DNA from: Bacillota bacterium
Lineage (GTDB): Bacteria > Bacillota > Clostridia > Lachnospirales > Lachnospiraceae
Reading direction: 5' to 3'
DNA length: 64,000 bases
Assembly: GCA_029226935.1 (NCBI GenBank)
Contig: JAQXYZ010000080.1
Location: 1 to 64,000 of the forward strand
Part shown: in pieces, positions 44,852 to 54,205 of the stretch
How positions within the stretch are numbered: the first letter of the stretch is position 1
Layout: each line of letters begins with the position of its first letter
Translations under genes and position numbers: made by a program
Notes under the pieces: generated by a model
What the model was told of the DNA's origin: nothing
The model's database searches: none
Seen by the model: only the letters and a program-made list of their open reading frames with translations

Positions 44852-45619
44852 TTGCGTAATTTTAAGATGCTCCTTCAATATGAGGGAACCAGATATCAGG
44901 GCTGGCAGAAGCAGGAAAGCACGGACAATACCATACAGGGGAAATTGGAAGCACTGCTTTCCAAAATGACGGGAAAGAAAGTTGAAGTACAGGGATCAGG
45001 GCGGACAGATGCCGGAGTGCATGCGCTTGGTCAGGTCGCTAATTTTCATGCCGATACGCAGATGAGTGTGGAAGAGATTTTGGACTATATGAATTTTTAT
45101 CTGCCGGAGGACATTGCGGTTATTTCCTTAAGTGAGGTGCCGGAACGGTTTCACAGCAGGCTGAATGCAAAAGGAAAAACTTACTGTTACAGGGTAATTA
45201 ATTCCACACTGCCACATGTATTTGACAGACGCTATGTGCATATAGTGAAAGAAAATCTGGATTTGGAAGCGATGAAAAAGGCAGCAGATATTCTTACGGG
45301 TACACATGATTTCAAGGCATTTACCTCCAATAAGAGGAGTAAGAAGTCTACGGTCCGCACGATTGATGAGATACGAATAGAGAGGGCTTTTGGCATTTCT
45401 CTGGGAACGGCAGGCATACAGGATGAGATCCGTTTTACTTACAGCGGAAATGGATTTTTGTACCATATGGTAAGAATTATAACAGGAACACTGTTAGAGG
45501 TGGGTACACATAAGAGAAAACCTGAAGAAATTGCGGAAATACTGGCATCCGGAGAGAGAGAAAACGCCGGAGAGCTGGTGCCTGCAAAGGGACTCACTTT
45601 AATGGAGGTTCGTTATTAG
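44852..45619 (+). CDS. truA: tRNA pseudouridine(38-40) synthase
   Basis: 255 residues, starting with TTG immediately after the stop of the preceding gene. Catalytic Asp53 is in GSGRTDAGVHALGQ; the RYQGWQKQ and GNGFLYHMVRIITGTL motifs are typical. It modifies U38-U40 in tRNA anticodon stems. The stop codon overlaps the GTG start of the next gene by one base. Confidence 0.95.
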   Translation: MRNFKMLLQYEGTRYQGWQKQESTDNTIQGKLEALLSKMTGKKVEVQGSGRTDAGVHALGQVANFHADTQMSVEEILDYMNFYLPEDIAVISLSEVPERFHSRLNAKGKTYCYRVINSTLPHVFDRRYVHIVKENLDLEAMKKAADILTGTHDFKAFTSNKRSKKSTVRTIDEIRIERAFGISLGTAGIQDEIRFTYSGNGFLYHMVRIITGTLLEVGTHKRKPEEIAEILASGERENAGELVPAKGLTLMEVRY

Positions 45620-46110
45620 TGGACAAAAAGCAGCCCCATAAGAAATCTATTGAAATTATATTTTTTATTTATCTGTTGGTGGTAATGAAAGTTATCATTT
45701 TTAAGTATCCCATGGAACAATTGCGAAGCATTGCGGCCTCATGGGAGAAGAATGTTATTCTGGAGGGTCTGGACAGGGCTAATTTTACACTGTTTAAGAC
45801 CATACGCATGTACATTGATTATTCTTATATGCTGAACAGTTTTGAGAATCTAGTGGGAAACGTTGTTGTATTTTTGCCCTTTGGTTTTTTGTTCCCCTAT
45901 GTGCATGATAAGGGAAAAGGTTTTCCGGTGATGATGCTTCATGCCCTTTTCCTTATTGTTTGGATAGAAGTATTTCAATTATTCAGTGCCTTTGGCGCTT
46001 TTGATGTGGATGACATTTTGTTAAACAGCTTTGGAGCAGTGTTGGGCTATATCGTTTATCTTGGATTTGAAGTTATGAGAAAGCGGTATGTTCAGGGAAA
46101 GGAGAAATAA
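45619..46110 (+). CDS. VanZ-like membrane protein
   Basis: 163 residues from GTG 45619, sharing one base with the truA stop. Four or five membrane segments and the VanZ-family signature ENLVGNVVVFLPFGFLFP. VanZ relatives confer low-level teicoplanin resistance in some contexts, but most chromosomal members have no known role. DUF308 follows two bases later. Confidence 0.85.
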   Translation: MDKKQPHKKSIEIIFFIYLLVVMKVIIFKYPMEQLRSIAASWEKNVILEGLDRANFTLFKTIRMYIDYSYMLNSFENLVGNVVVFLPFGFLFPYVHDKGKGFPVMMLHALFLIVWIEVFQLFSAFGAFDVDDILLNSFGAVLGYIVYLGFEVMRKRYVQGKEK

Positions 46111-46112
46111 AA

Positions 46113-46691
46113 ATGATAGAATTTTTAAAGGGATTAAAGGCAAACTATACAATATCGGCAATCCTGTGCGTAGTGATGGGACTTGTGCTCTTAATCTGGC
46201 CGGGAACGACTACCCAAATCGTGTGTACCATGCTGGGGATTGTGTTGCTGGCTTATGGAATTCTCCAGATTGCAATGTATTTATGGACAGCAGAAAAGAC
46301 AATTTTTTCACAGGGAGCTTTACTGCTGGGGATTATCTTTGCTGTCATTGGTGCATGGATTGTTTTTAGACCTGAAATGATTATCATGGCAGTGCCGGTG
46401 ATTGTTGGAATCCTGATCATGATACACGGACTGCATAATGTTGTGCAGGCAATCAGCTTAAAACAGGAGGGATATGAGAAATGGTGGCTGGCGCTTTTAT
46501 TTGGAATCCTGACAGTGTTGTTCGGCGGCCTTCTGGTTTGCAATCCCTTTGGTGCAGTGGAAACGGTGGTAAGGATTATCGGCCTTTTCCTGATTTATGA
46601 CGGAATTTCAGATATCTGGATTTTGTCAAGAATTTCCAAGATCAGAAAAACAAGAGAAAAGATTGTGGATGCCAAGTTCAGGGATTTGTAA
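46113..46691 (+). CDS. DUF308/HdeD-like membrane protein
   Basis: 192 residues with six membrane segments in three hairpins, each with a G-I-x-L-x-x-Y-G-I-type repeat, as in the HdeD/DUF308 family. In enterics HdeD is tied to acid resistance; in Clostridia the role is unknown. It is the last gene of the run that starts with the AI-2E permease; a promoter follows. Confidence 0.82.
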   Translation: MIEFLKGLKANYTISAILCVVMGLVLLIWPGTTTQIVCTMLGIVLLAYGILQIAMYLWTAEKTIFSQGALLLGIIFAVIGAWIVFRPEMIIMAVPVIVGILIMIHGLHNVVQAISLKQEGYEKWWLALLFGILTVLFGGLLVCNPFGAVETVVRIIGLFLIYDGISDIWILSRISKIRKTREKIVDAKFRDL

Positions 46692-46708
46692 GAGATGAAA
46701 TAAAATCG

Positions 46709-46738
46709 TTGAATGTTTGGCTGCCCGGGTGGTATACT
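46709..46738 (+). promoter_or_regulatory. Promoter for the small gene at 46788
   Basis: TTGAAT (46709-46714), 18 bases, TATACT (46733-46738). Confidence 0.55.
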
Positions 46739-46787
46739 CTTATTAGAAGTAATATTCACCCGGCACGAAACAGAGAAAGGAGCAGTC

Positions 46788-47087
46788 ATGCAAGTCGGTG
46801 CATTAAGTTTCAGACCATATGTCTATAATACAAATACCGTAAGTGCTAAAAGCCTTTCTAAGGTTTCCTCCATTGGGGATGATCTGCTTGCAAGTAAGAC
46901 AGACTATTCATCCTTGACAGATGAGAGCCTGAATGAAAATCCTCTCAAAAAAGGTCAGACCGCTAATTTTGTGGATATTTTGGATATGCAGATGCAGATT
47001 GGAAGAATGAATGCTGCCAGAATCATGAAACCGGAGGAGGACCCGCAGGGACAGGATTTTAGCGAGGCTATTAATGACATGATGTAA
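46788..47087 (+). CDS. Small protein of unknown function
   Basis: 99 residues from ATG 46788 (AAAGGAGC upstream), starting MQVGALSFRPYVYNTNTVSA. Polar, acidic toward the C-terminus, no signal peptide or membrane segment, and predicted mostly helical after residue 55. No family recognised. It has its own promoter. An in-frame ATG at 46713 lies in the promoter and is rejected. Confidence 0.7.
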   Translation: MQVGALSFRPYVYNTNTVSAKSLSKVSSIGDDLLASKTDYSSLTDESLNENPLKKGQTANFVDILDMQMQIGRMNAARIMKPEEDPQGQDFSEAINDMM

Positions 47088-47119
47088 AATTACATAACAT
47101 GTAAGATGGGGGAAACGTT

Positions 47120-47998
47120 ATGGCAGTGTATGAATTAAAAAATAATGCAGTGTCAATTCTGATCAGTTCCAAAGGGGCAGAACTAAAATCTCTTAAGAAG
47201 CTGGATTCAGACACAGAATATATGTGGAAGGCAGATCCTGCTTTCTGGGGAAGGACATCACCGATTCTTTTTCCCTTTGTAGGCTGTACCAAAAATAAAA
47301 AGTTCCGGACGAAAGGAAATACCTATTCCATGACTCAGCATGGATTTGCAAGAGATATGGAATTTGTACTTGAATCCAAGACCGAGGATGAAATCTGGCT
47401 TGTACTTAAGAGCAATGAAGAAACGATAGCAAAGTATCCTTATGAGTTCGTTTTAAAACTGGGATACAGGCTGCTTGGAGACGGAGTTGAGGTTTGTTGG
47501 CAGGTGGAAAATCCGGGGGAAGAGGATTTACCTTTTTCCATTGGAGGACATCCGGCTTTTAACTGTCCAATCAAAGAAGGAACAAAGCAGACGGATTACC
47601 TGATTAAATTTGACACAAAAGAGAAGGTGATCAGTACCAGAATCAACTGTGAAACCGGTCTGGCAATGGATGAGAAAGAGGTTTACCCCTTAAGGGACGG
47701 TTATCTTGCAGTGACAGAGCATTTGTTTGACAAGGATGCGCTGGTAATTGAAAATGATCAGGCCAAGGAAGTGTCATTCTGTTTGCCTGACGGAACACCT
47801 TACCTTACAGTTACCATGGAAGTTCCGCTGTTTGGAATATGGTCTCCACCGGGAAAGAGTGCACCGTTTATCTGTATCGAGCCATGGTATGGCAGATGTG
47901 ATCATGAGAATTTTGACGGAGAGCTGAAGGAACGTGAGTGGGGAAATGTGGCAGCACCGGGACAGGTGTGGAAAGCTGCTTATCAAATCAGAATATGA
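47120..47998 (+). CDS. Aldose 1-epimerase family protein (LacX-like)
   Basis: 292 residues of galactose-mutarotase fold. SKGAELKSLKK, HGFARDMEF, the histidine in SIGGHPAFNCP and the glutamate in CIEPWYG are family landmarks. Members interconvert anomers of hexoses or hexose-6-phosphates. The substrate is unknown. RBS GGGGGAAA region upstream; no sugar genes are adjacent. Confidence 0.88.
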   Translation: MAVYELKNNAVSILISSKGAELKSLKKLDSDTEYMWKADPAFWGRTSPILFPFVGCTKNKKFRTKGNTYSMTQHGFARDMEFVLESKTEDEIWLVLKSNEETIAKYPYEFVLKLGYRLLGDGVEVCWQVENPGEEDLPFSIGGHPAFNCPIKEGTKQTDYLIKFDTKEKVISTRINCETGLAMDEKEVYPLRDGYLAVTEHLFDKDALVIENDQAKEVSFCLPDGTPYLTVTMEVPLFGIWSPPGKSAPFICIEPWYGRCDHENFDGELKEREWGNVAAPGQVWKAAYQIRI

Positions 47999-48015
47999 GC
48001 TGAGAAAAATCCTTC

Positions 48016-48044
48016 TTGACAAATAACGCAAGCACTACTAAGAT
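48016..48044 (+). promoter_or_regulatory. valS promoter
   Basis: Perfect TTGACA (48016-48021), 17 bases, TAAGAT (48039-48044), ahead of the T-box leader. Confidence 0.75.
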
Positions 48045-48051
48045 GAGAATA

Positions 48052-48330
48052 GTTACAGAATAAAAGGTGATGAAAAAGAGGAGTACACATCTCTTTCCTG
48101 TCAGAGAAGAAACCCGGTATTCATTTTAATGACGTACTGTGCTGAAAGGTTTTAAGGAGTGGAATGTGGAAGGTAGCTTTGGAGCCGGAGAGCAGAACCG
48201 CATTTAAGTAAGCTCTCACGTTTTATCCCCGTTACAGGATAGGATTTTGAAAGAAATCGCTGAGTGATAAACGAAGGTGGTACCGCGTAAATACGCCCTT
48301 TGCAGATAGAATATCTGCAAGGGGCTTTTT
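48052..48330 (+). promoter_or_regulatory. T-box leader controlling valS
   Basis: The T-box sequence GAAGGTGGTACCGCG lies at 48273-48287. Its TGGT bulge pairs with tRNA ending A-CCA, as tRNA-Val does. A stem I region with a CAGAGAAG AG-bulge element precedes it. A 14-bp terminator (48294-48307 with 48311-48324, one G-U pair) and five Ts follow. A GTA triplet at 48173-48175 is a plausible Val specifier codon, but I cannot prove its placement. Uncharged tRNA-Val should permit read-through into valS. Confidence 0.92.
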
Positions 48331-48379
48331 ATATTCCGCTTATTTTTATTACCGGACACGATAGAAAAGGAGACGAACT

Positions 48380-51064
48380 ATGAGCAAAGAACTTGCCAAA
48401 ACCTATGATCCCAAAGGGATTGAAGACAGACTTTACCAGAAGTGGCTTGATAAAAAGTACTTTCATGCCGAAGTAGACCATTCTAAAAAGCCATTTACCA
48501 TTGTGATTCCGCCCCCAAATATTACGGGACAGCTCCATATGGGACATGCGCTGGACAACACCATGCAGGATATTTTGATCCGTTTTAAGAGAATGCAGGG
48601 GTATAATGCACTCTGGCAGCCCGGAACAGACCATGCAAGTATTGCAACAGAGGTTAAGATTATCGAGAAGCTGAAGGAAGAGGGTATCAGTAAGGAAGAC
48701 CTTGGACGTGAGGGCTTTCTTGAGAGAGCATGGGACTGGAAAAAGGAATACGGCGGACGTATCATCAGCCAGCTGAAGAAGCTGGGCTCCTCCTGTGACT
48801 GGGACAGAGAGCGTTTTACCATGGATGAGGGCTGCAATAAGGCGGTAACTGAAGTATTCTGCAAAATGCACGAAAAAGGCTGGATTTATAAGGGAAGCCG
48901 CATTATCAACTGGTGTCCTGTATGTAATACCTCCATTTCCGATGCGGAGGTAGAGTATACGGAGCAGGCAGGTCATTTCTGGCATATCAAATATCCCGTG
49001 ATTGAGGATGACGGAACTGTCAGCACCACAAGATTTGTAGAATTTGCAACCACCAGACCGGAGACCATGTTGGGCGATACCGCAGTGGCGGTTAATCCTG
49101 AGGATGACAGATATAAGGATATTGTAGGCAAGAAGCTGATGCTTCCCATCGTAAACAGAGAAATCCCGGTAGTGGCTGATGCTTATGTAGATATGGAATT
49201 CGGTACCGGTGTGGTTAAGATTACACCCGCCCATGACCCCAACGACTTTGAGGTTGGAAAGCGGCATAATCTGCCTGAAATTAATATTTTAAATGACGAC
49301 GCAACCATCAATGAAAACGGCGGAAAGTTCAGCGGCATGGATCGTTATGAGGCAAGAGAAGCCATCGTAAAGGAACTGGATGAAATGGGTCTTCTGGTTC
49401 GAATAGAGGACTATTCCCACAACGTAGGAACCCATGACCGCTGCAAGACTACCATTGAGCCTATGATTAAGCAGCAGTGGTTTGTTAAGATGGATGAACT
49501 GATCAAGCCTGCAGTAGAGGCGGTTAAGAACGGGGATATCCAGTTAATACCCAAGCGCATGGAGAAAACCTATTTTAACTGGACAGACAATATCCGTGAC
49601 TGGTGTATTTCCAGACAGCTCTGGTGGGGACACAGAATTCCCGCCTACTATTGTGATCAATGTGGGGAAGTGGTAGTAAGCGCCAGCAAGCCGGCTAAGT
49701 GTCCGAAGTGTGGTCATGACCACTTTACACAGGACCCGGATACGCTGGACACTTGGTTTTCTTCTGCCCTGTGGCCTTTTTCAACATTAGGATGGCCGGA
49801 GCAGACAGAGGATTTGAAGTATTTCTATCCTACAGATGTACTGGTAACAGGGTATGACATTATCTTCTTCTGGGTAATCCGCATGATTTTCTCTGGTTTT
49901 GAACAGATGGGAGAAAAGCCCTTTAAGACTGTATTATTCCATGGGCTTGTAAGAGACTCACAGGGACGCAAGATGAGCAAATCCCTTGGAAATGGTATTG
50001 ATCCTCTTGAAATTATCGACCAGTATGGTGCGGATGCCCTTCGTCTTACTCTGATTACAGGAAATGCACCCGGAAATGATATGCGTTTCTACTACGAGAG
50101 AGTTGAGGCAAGCAGAAACTTTGCAAATAAGATCTGGAATGCATCCAGATTTATCATGATGAATATGGACAGCGATGAGAGTCTTTCTGCCCAGCTTGAA
50201 AATGCAGCATTTGACCAGCTTGCACTTGAACCTGTTGATAAGTGGATTTTATCCAAATTAAATACTCTGATTAAGGATGTTACCGACAACATGGAAAGCT
50301 TTGAACTGGGAATTGCGGTTCAAAAGGTTTATGACTTTATCTGGGATGAATTCTGCGACTGGTACATTGAGATGGTTAAACCAAGGCTTTATAATTCCGA
50401 TAACAAGGAGAGCAAAAAGGCAGCTCTTTGGACCTTAAAGAATGTATTAATCAATGCATTAAAGCTGCTCCACCCTTATATGCCATTTATTACAGAAGAA
50501 ATCTTCTGTACGCTTCAGTCCGCGGAGGAATCCATTATGATTTCCAAATGGCCGGAATATAGCAAGAAGTGGAGCTTCGAGAAAGAGGAAAAGGACATTG
50601 AAATCATCAAGGAAGCGGTGAGAGGAATCAGAAACATCCGTACAGAGATGAACGTGGCGCCCAGCAGAAAGGCACAGGTATTTGTAGTCAGCGAGAATGA
50701 AGATATTCTGACAGCCTTTAGGGAGGGCAAGCTGTTCTTCCAGTCCCTTGCCTATGCATCAGAGGTATTGATTCAGAAGGACAAGGCAGGAATTGCAGAG
50801 GATGCGGTATCTGTAGTGATTGCCAATGCTACCCTGTATATTCCCTTTGCAGAGCTTGTTGATATCAGTCAGGAAATCGAACGTCTGCAGAAGGAAGAAA
50901 AGCGCCTTACGGGTGAGCTTAACCGCGTAAACGGAATGCTGAATAACGAGAAATTCATGTCCAAGGCGCCTGAGGCAAAGATTGCAGAGGAAAGAGAAAA
51001 GCTTGAAAAGTATACACAGATGATGGAACAGGTAAAGAGCCGTCTTGCACAGTTGCAGAAATAG
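48380..51064 (+). CDS. valS: Valyl-tRNA synthetase
   Basis: 894 residues. Class Ia HIGH motif in [15 protein letters not shown] and KMSKS in [10 protein letters not shown]; a CP1 editing domain between; Zn-binding CDQCGEV ... CPKCGHD; C-terminal coiled-coil arm (about 815-894) typical of ValRS. It charges tRNA-Val and edits threonine. The T-box leader upstream agrees with the identity. Confidence 0.97.
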   Translation: MSKELAKTYDPKGIEDRLYQKWLDKKYFHAEVDHSKKPFTIVIPPPNITGQLHMGHALDNTMQDILIRFKRMQGYNALWQPGTDHASIATEVKIIEKLKEEGISKEDLGREGFLERAWDWKKEYGGRIISQLKKLGSSCDWDRERFTMDEGCNKAVTEVFCKMHEKGWIYKGSRIINWCPVCNTSISDAEVEYTEQAGHFWHIKYPVIEDDGTVSTTRFVEFATTRPETMLGDTAVAVNPEDDRYKDIVGKKLMLPIVNREIPVVADAYVDMEFGTGVVKITPAHDPNDFEVGKRHNLPEINILNDDATINENGGKFSGMDRYEAREAIVKELDEMGLLVRIEDYSHNVGTHDRCKTTIEPMIKQQWFVKMDELIKPAVEAVKNGDIQLIPKRMEKTYFNWTDNIRDWCISRQLWWGHRIPAYYCDQCGEVVVSASKPAKCPKCGHDHFTQDPDTLDTWFSSALWPFSTLGWPEQTEDLKYFYPTDVLVTGYDIIFFWVIRMIFSGFEQMGEKPFKTVLFHGLVRDSQGRKMSKSLGNGIDPLEIIDQYGADALRLTLITGNAPGNDMRFYYERVEASRNFANKIWNASRFIMMNMDSDESLSAQLENAAFDQLALEPVDKWILSKLNTLIKDVTDNMESFELGIAVQKVYDFIWDEFCDWYIEMVKPRLYNSDNKESKKAALWTLKNVLINALKLLHPYMPFITEEIFCTLQSAEESIMISKWPEYSKKWSFEKEEKDIEIIKEAVRGIRNIRTEMNVAPSRKAQVFVVSENEDILTAFREGKLFFQSLAYASEVLIQKDKAGIAEDAVSVVIANATLYIPFAELVDISQEIERLQKEEKRLTGELNRVNGMLNNEKFMSKAPEAKIAEEREKLEKYTQMMEQVKSRLAQLQK

Positions 51065-51100
51065 GCTGGCTGGTTGCCAAATATACAAGATAAATGTTAA

Positions 51101-51136
51101 AATAGATTCGGGAATACATTTCTCGAATCTATTTTT
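51101..51136 (+). terminator. Terminator after valS
   Basis: AATAGATTCGGGAA (51101-51114) pairs with 51120-51133 over 14 bp with one G-U pair and a 5-base loop, followed by TTT. Confidence 0.85.
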
Positions 51137-51158
51137 GTGTTAAGGAAGGAGGGGAGCT

Positions 51159-52730
51159 ATGGGCAGCAGGGATTTTTTGTCGGAAGAAGAGATTTCAGAG
51201 CTTCGCAAAGAGATGGAAACGCTGGCTATGGGAGATAAAGACACACCGGGCAAAGAAGGGACATTATCGGATGAGGGTGTCTTTGAAGGCCAGATATTGA
51301 AGGATATTGTTGATGAGACGAATATCACGCCTCTTACGATAGAAGAAAACGGTTCTTATGTTAAGATTTCGGATGATGATATGTGTGCATGGCTTTATCT
51401 GACCCCTCCGGGAACAGAAAGAGAGAATTATACCAAGGATGAACTAATCGATTTCCTTGGAAAGAACGGTGTCAGGAATGGATATCATCAGTCTAATCTG
51501 GCTGCCATGATCAAAAAGCATGTTTATGAGCGGGAGATTATCGTTGCCCAGGGGCAGCCTGCCATAGAGGGAAATGACGGATATTATGAATATAAATTTG
51601 ACCCTGACCAGTATAAGGCTCCCAGAATCTTATCAAATGGCAGCGTGGACTATACCAATATGAGCACTCTCCAGAATGTTCGGAAAGGGGATGTGCTTGC
51701 GGTTTACCACCATGCCAAAATAGGACAGGATGGTTATGACATTAAAGGAAGAACGCTGCCGGCGAAAAGGGTAAAGGAAATTCCACCGTTAAAGGGACAG
51801 GCAGTTTATACGGAAGAAAATCCCGATATTTACCTTGCCTCTAAGGATGGAAAAGTGGAGCTGAGAAACGGCAGAATCGATATTCAGAGTCTGCATGAGA
51901 TTAATGGCAATGTTACTTTGATTACCGGAAAGGTAGAATTTTACGGTGATATTGTGATTAACGGCAATGTGGAAGCCGGTGTGGTCATCAGGGCAGGAAG
52001 AAATATTGAAATCAGAGGAACGGTGGAAGCGGTCAATTTGTTTGCCGGAGGAGATATTATTTTGAGTCGTGGCATTCAAGGGGCTCAGAGAGCAAAAATT
52101 TCGGCAAGAGGGAACGTACTTGCGGATTTTATTGAACACGCGGTAGTGGTGGCAGGTGGAAATGTACAGGCGAATACGATTTTAAATTCCAGAATTTCCG
52201 CAGATGGGAATGTGCTGCTGACCGGAAAGAAAGGGGCAATCATTGGTGGCTATACCCACGCAATGATGGGAATAACTGCTACGGAAATTGGGAATCAGGC
52301 GGAAGTGCGAACCGTGCTCCATGTGGGCTGCGAGAAGGAAACCTATTCTAAATTGAAGACTGCAAAGGTCAGAGAGACCGCACAGAAAAACGAAATGAAG
52401 GAGCTTTCTGAGGAAGCAGCAGAACTGCTCGCCAAAAGAAAGGCGACAGGTGGCAGTACATCTGAAGTGCTTGAAAAGAGAATGAAAGCGCTTGAGGGAA
52501 GGCTGGTAAAGCTAAAGGCGGAAATGGAAGAGGGACAGCAGGAAATCAGAGGTATTGAGAAGCTTATTGCTAAGGGGCAGGGGGCTGAAATCAATGTGAG
52601 CGGTAATATTTACCGCGGCACTGTGGTAGGTATGGGACAGGCACAGATGCCAATTGAACACAATACCTGTTTTATGAAGTATTTCCAGCAAAGAGGCATG
52701 ATAGAAACAAGCGTAATTGCATATTCATAA
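51159..52730 (+). CDS. FapA family protein (DUF342)
   Basis: 523 residues. After a variable N-terminal region comes a DUF342 domain: the segment VKFYGDIVINGNVEAGVVIRAGRN-type repeats (about 255-390) form a right-handed beta-helix, then a coiled coil (about 395-475) and a short C-terminal strand region. FapA-type proteins are cytoplasmic, polymer-forming or scaffold-like, with no enzymatic role known; some link to cell envelope or motility. Function here is unknown. Ribosome site GGAGGGGAG. It lies between the valS terminator and folC. Confidence 0.85.
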   Translation: MGSRDFLSEEEISELRKEMETLAMGDKDTPGKEGTLSDEGVFEGQILKDIVDETNITPLTIEENGSYVKISDDDMCAWLYLTPPGTERENYTKDELIDFLGKNGVRNGYHQSNLAAMIKKHVYEREIIVAQGQPAIEGNDGYYEYKFDPDQYKAPRILSNGSVDYTNMSTLQNVRKGDVLAVYHHAKIGQDGYDIKGRTLPAKRVKEIPPLKGQAVYTEENPDIYLASKDGKVELRNGRIDIQSLHEINGNVTLITGKVEFYGDIVINGNVEAGVVIRAGRNIEIRGTVEAVNLFAGGDIILSRGIQGAQRAKISARGNVLADFIEHAVVVAGGNVQANTILNSRISADGNVLLTGKKGAIIGGYTHAMMGITATEIGNQAEVRTVLHVGCEKETYSKLKTAKVRETAQKNEMKELSEEAAELLAKRKATGGSTSEVLEKRMKALEGRLVKLKAEMEEGQQEIRGIEKLIAKGQGAEINVSGNIYRGTVVGMGQAQMPIEHNTCFMKYFQQRGMIETSVIAYS

Positions 52731-52759
52731 CTTACAATCAGAAATCAAAAAGGGATGTC

Positions 52760-54055
52760 ATGATCACATACAGGGAAGCAGAAGAATATATTTCAGATAT
52801 ACCGAAATTTGCAGGAAAGAACACTCTGCAGGATACGAGGAAAATGTTAGGGCTTCTTACGGAGAGTCCAAGGAGTAAAATTATCCATGTGGCGGGCACA
52901 AACGGAAAAGGTTCCGTTTGTGCCTATTTGAGGGCGATTCTGATGGCAGGAGGATGCAGTGTGGGAATGTTCATCTCTCCCCATCTGGAAACCACTCGTG
53001 AGAGGATTTGTCTTGGAACAGAACTGATCTCTGAGGAAGCATTTGTGAGGATTTTTGAGCGTGTGAGGGAGGCTTCTGTGTCAGCGCAAAAGAATGGGCT
53101 AAACCATCCTTCCTACTTTGAATTTCTGTTTTTGATGGCAATGTGTTATTTTTGTGAAAAAAATCCTGAGTATATTATCCTTGAAACCGGGTTGGGAGGA
53201 AGACTGGATGCTACCAACTGTATTTTACCTGACTTGTGTGTAATCACAGAAATCGGATATGACCATATGCAGTATCTGGGCAATACCATCGAAGAGATTG
53301 CCTACCAAAAGGCGGGGATTATAAAACCGGGAATTCCTGTTGTTTTTGTCGATAAAAGTAAGGCAGCCACAAAAGTGCTGGAAGAATATGCCAAAGAAAC
53401 GAAAAGCCCGGTGGTTATGGTCAGAAAAGAAGATATTTTGAATGTGAATATAAAGAATAAAAGCATTGATTTTTCCCTTCATACTGGTTATTATAATTAT
53501 GTTGGTCTTTCCTTAAACACGACAGCATTATATCAGACCGAAAATGCTTCGCTGGCAGTCTGTGCATCGGAAATGCTGGGGGATGAAAGAATTACGCCTG
53601 ATATAGTAAGGAAAGGTCTGGGGGCAGCCCGCTGGCCGGGAAGAATGGAAGAAATTCTGCCGGGAATTTATCTTGACGGCGCCCATAATGAAGATGGAAT
53701 AGCAGCATTTTTGAGCACAGTTCAGAGCACTCTCTGTAAGGGAAGGCGTTTTTTATTGTTTGGCGTTGTACAGGACAAACGCTATGATGTAATGATCAGG
53801 AACATTGCTGATAAGATGCTTTTTGATGAAGTGGCTGTGACGGTTTTAGAGACGGAACGAAGTGCTTCTATGGAGCAATTGAAGGAAGCATGGGGAAAAT
53901 ACGGTCAGATTAATTGCAGCTTTTATGAAAACGTGGAAAAAGCCTATCTGCATCTTTGTGCAGAAAAGGAAAGCTGTGATGAAATCTATGTTGTCGGGTC
54001 ACTCTATTTGATAGGACAAATGAAGTCCCTGATGAGGAGAATACAGAATGATTGA
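52760..54055 (+). CDS. folC: Folylpolyglutamate synthase / dihydrofolate synthase
   Basis: 431 residues. P-loop HVAGTNGKGSVCAYL, the omega loop SPHLETTRERI, ETGLGGRLDATN and the C-terminal YLDGAHNEDGI motif are those of the Mur-ligase-like FolC family. It adds glutamate to folates (and in many bacteria to dihydropteroate). Its end overlaps the next small gene by 8 bases. Confidence 0.95.
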   Translation: MITYREAEEYISDIPKFAGKNTLQDTRKMLGLLTESPRSKIIHVAGTNGKGSVCAYLRAILMAGGCSVGMFISPHLETTRERICLGTELISEEAFVRIFERVREASVSAQKNGLNHPSYFEFLFLMAMCYFCEKNPEYIILETGLGGRLDATNCILPDLCVITEIGYDHMQYLGNTIEEIAYQKAGIIKPGIPVVFVDKSKAATKVLEEYAKETKSPVVMVRKEDILNVNIKNKSIDFSLHTGYYNYVGLSLNTTALYQTENASLAVCASEMLGDERITPDIVRKGLGAARWPGRMEEILPGIYLDGAHNEDGIAAFLSTVQSTLCKGRRFLLFGVVQDKRYDVMIRNIADKMLFDEVAVTVLETERSASMEQLKEAWGKYGQINCSFYENVEKAYLHLCAEKESCDEIYVVGSLYLIGQMKSLMRRIQND

Positions 54056-54194
54056 TTTTGAAGAGGAATTAAAGAAGTTTCACCCCAGTCTTGAGGTTGA
54101 GGATGCAGAGGAAGCAATCTACAATCAGGATCTGACGGATATGGCGGATCTTCTGATTAAAATGGTGGAAAAGAACAACAAGACAGAAGAATAA
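54048..54194 (+). CDS. 48-residue acidic protein of unknown function
   Basis: Starts MIDFEEELKKFHPSLEVEDA, overlaps the 3' end of folC by 8 bases in another frame, and has GAGGAGA upstream. Strongly acidic and helical, with no cysteine or signal. The next gene starts 11 bases later, so it is embedded in a folC-small gene-TPR transcript. No family recognised; its tight packing argues that it is real. Confidence 0.6.
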   Translation: MIDFEEELKKFHPSLEVEDAEEAIYNQDLTDMADLLIKMVEKNNKTEE

Positions 54195-54205
54195 GGAGTG
54201 GCGGC

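Noticed and set aside
45619..46110. A glycopeptide resistance determinant (VanZ)
   Set aside because: No van operon genes are present; chromosomal VanZ-like proteins are common and usually unrelated to resistance.
48329..49267. 312-codon minus-strand frame antisense to the start of valS
   Set aside because: It lies wholly opposite conserved valS sequence and its T-box leader, with no promoter or ribosome site.
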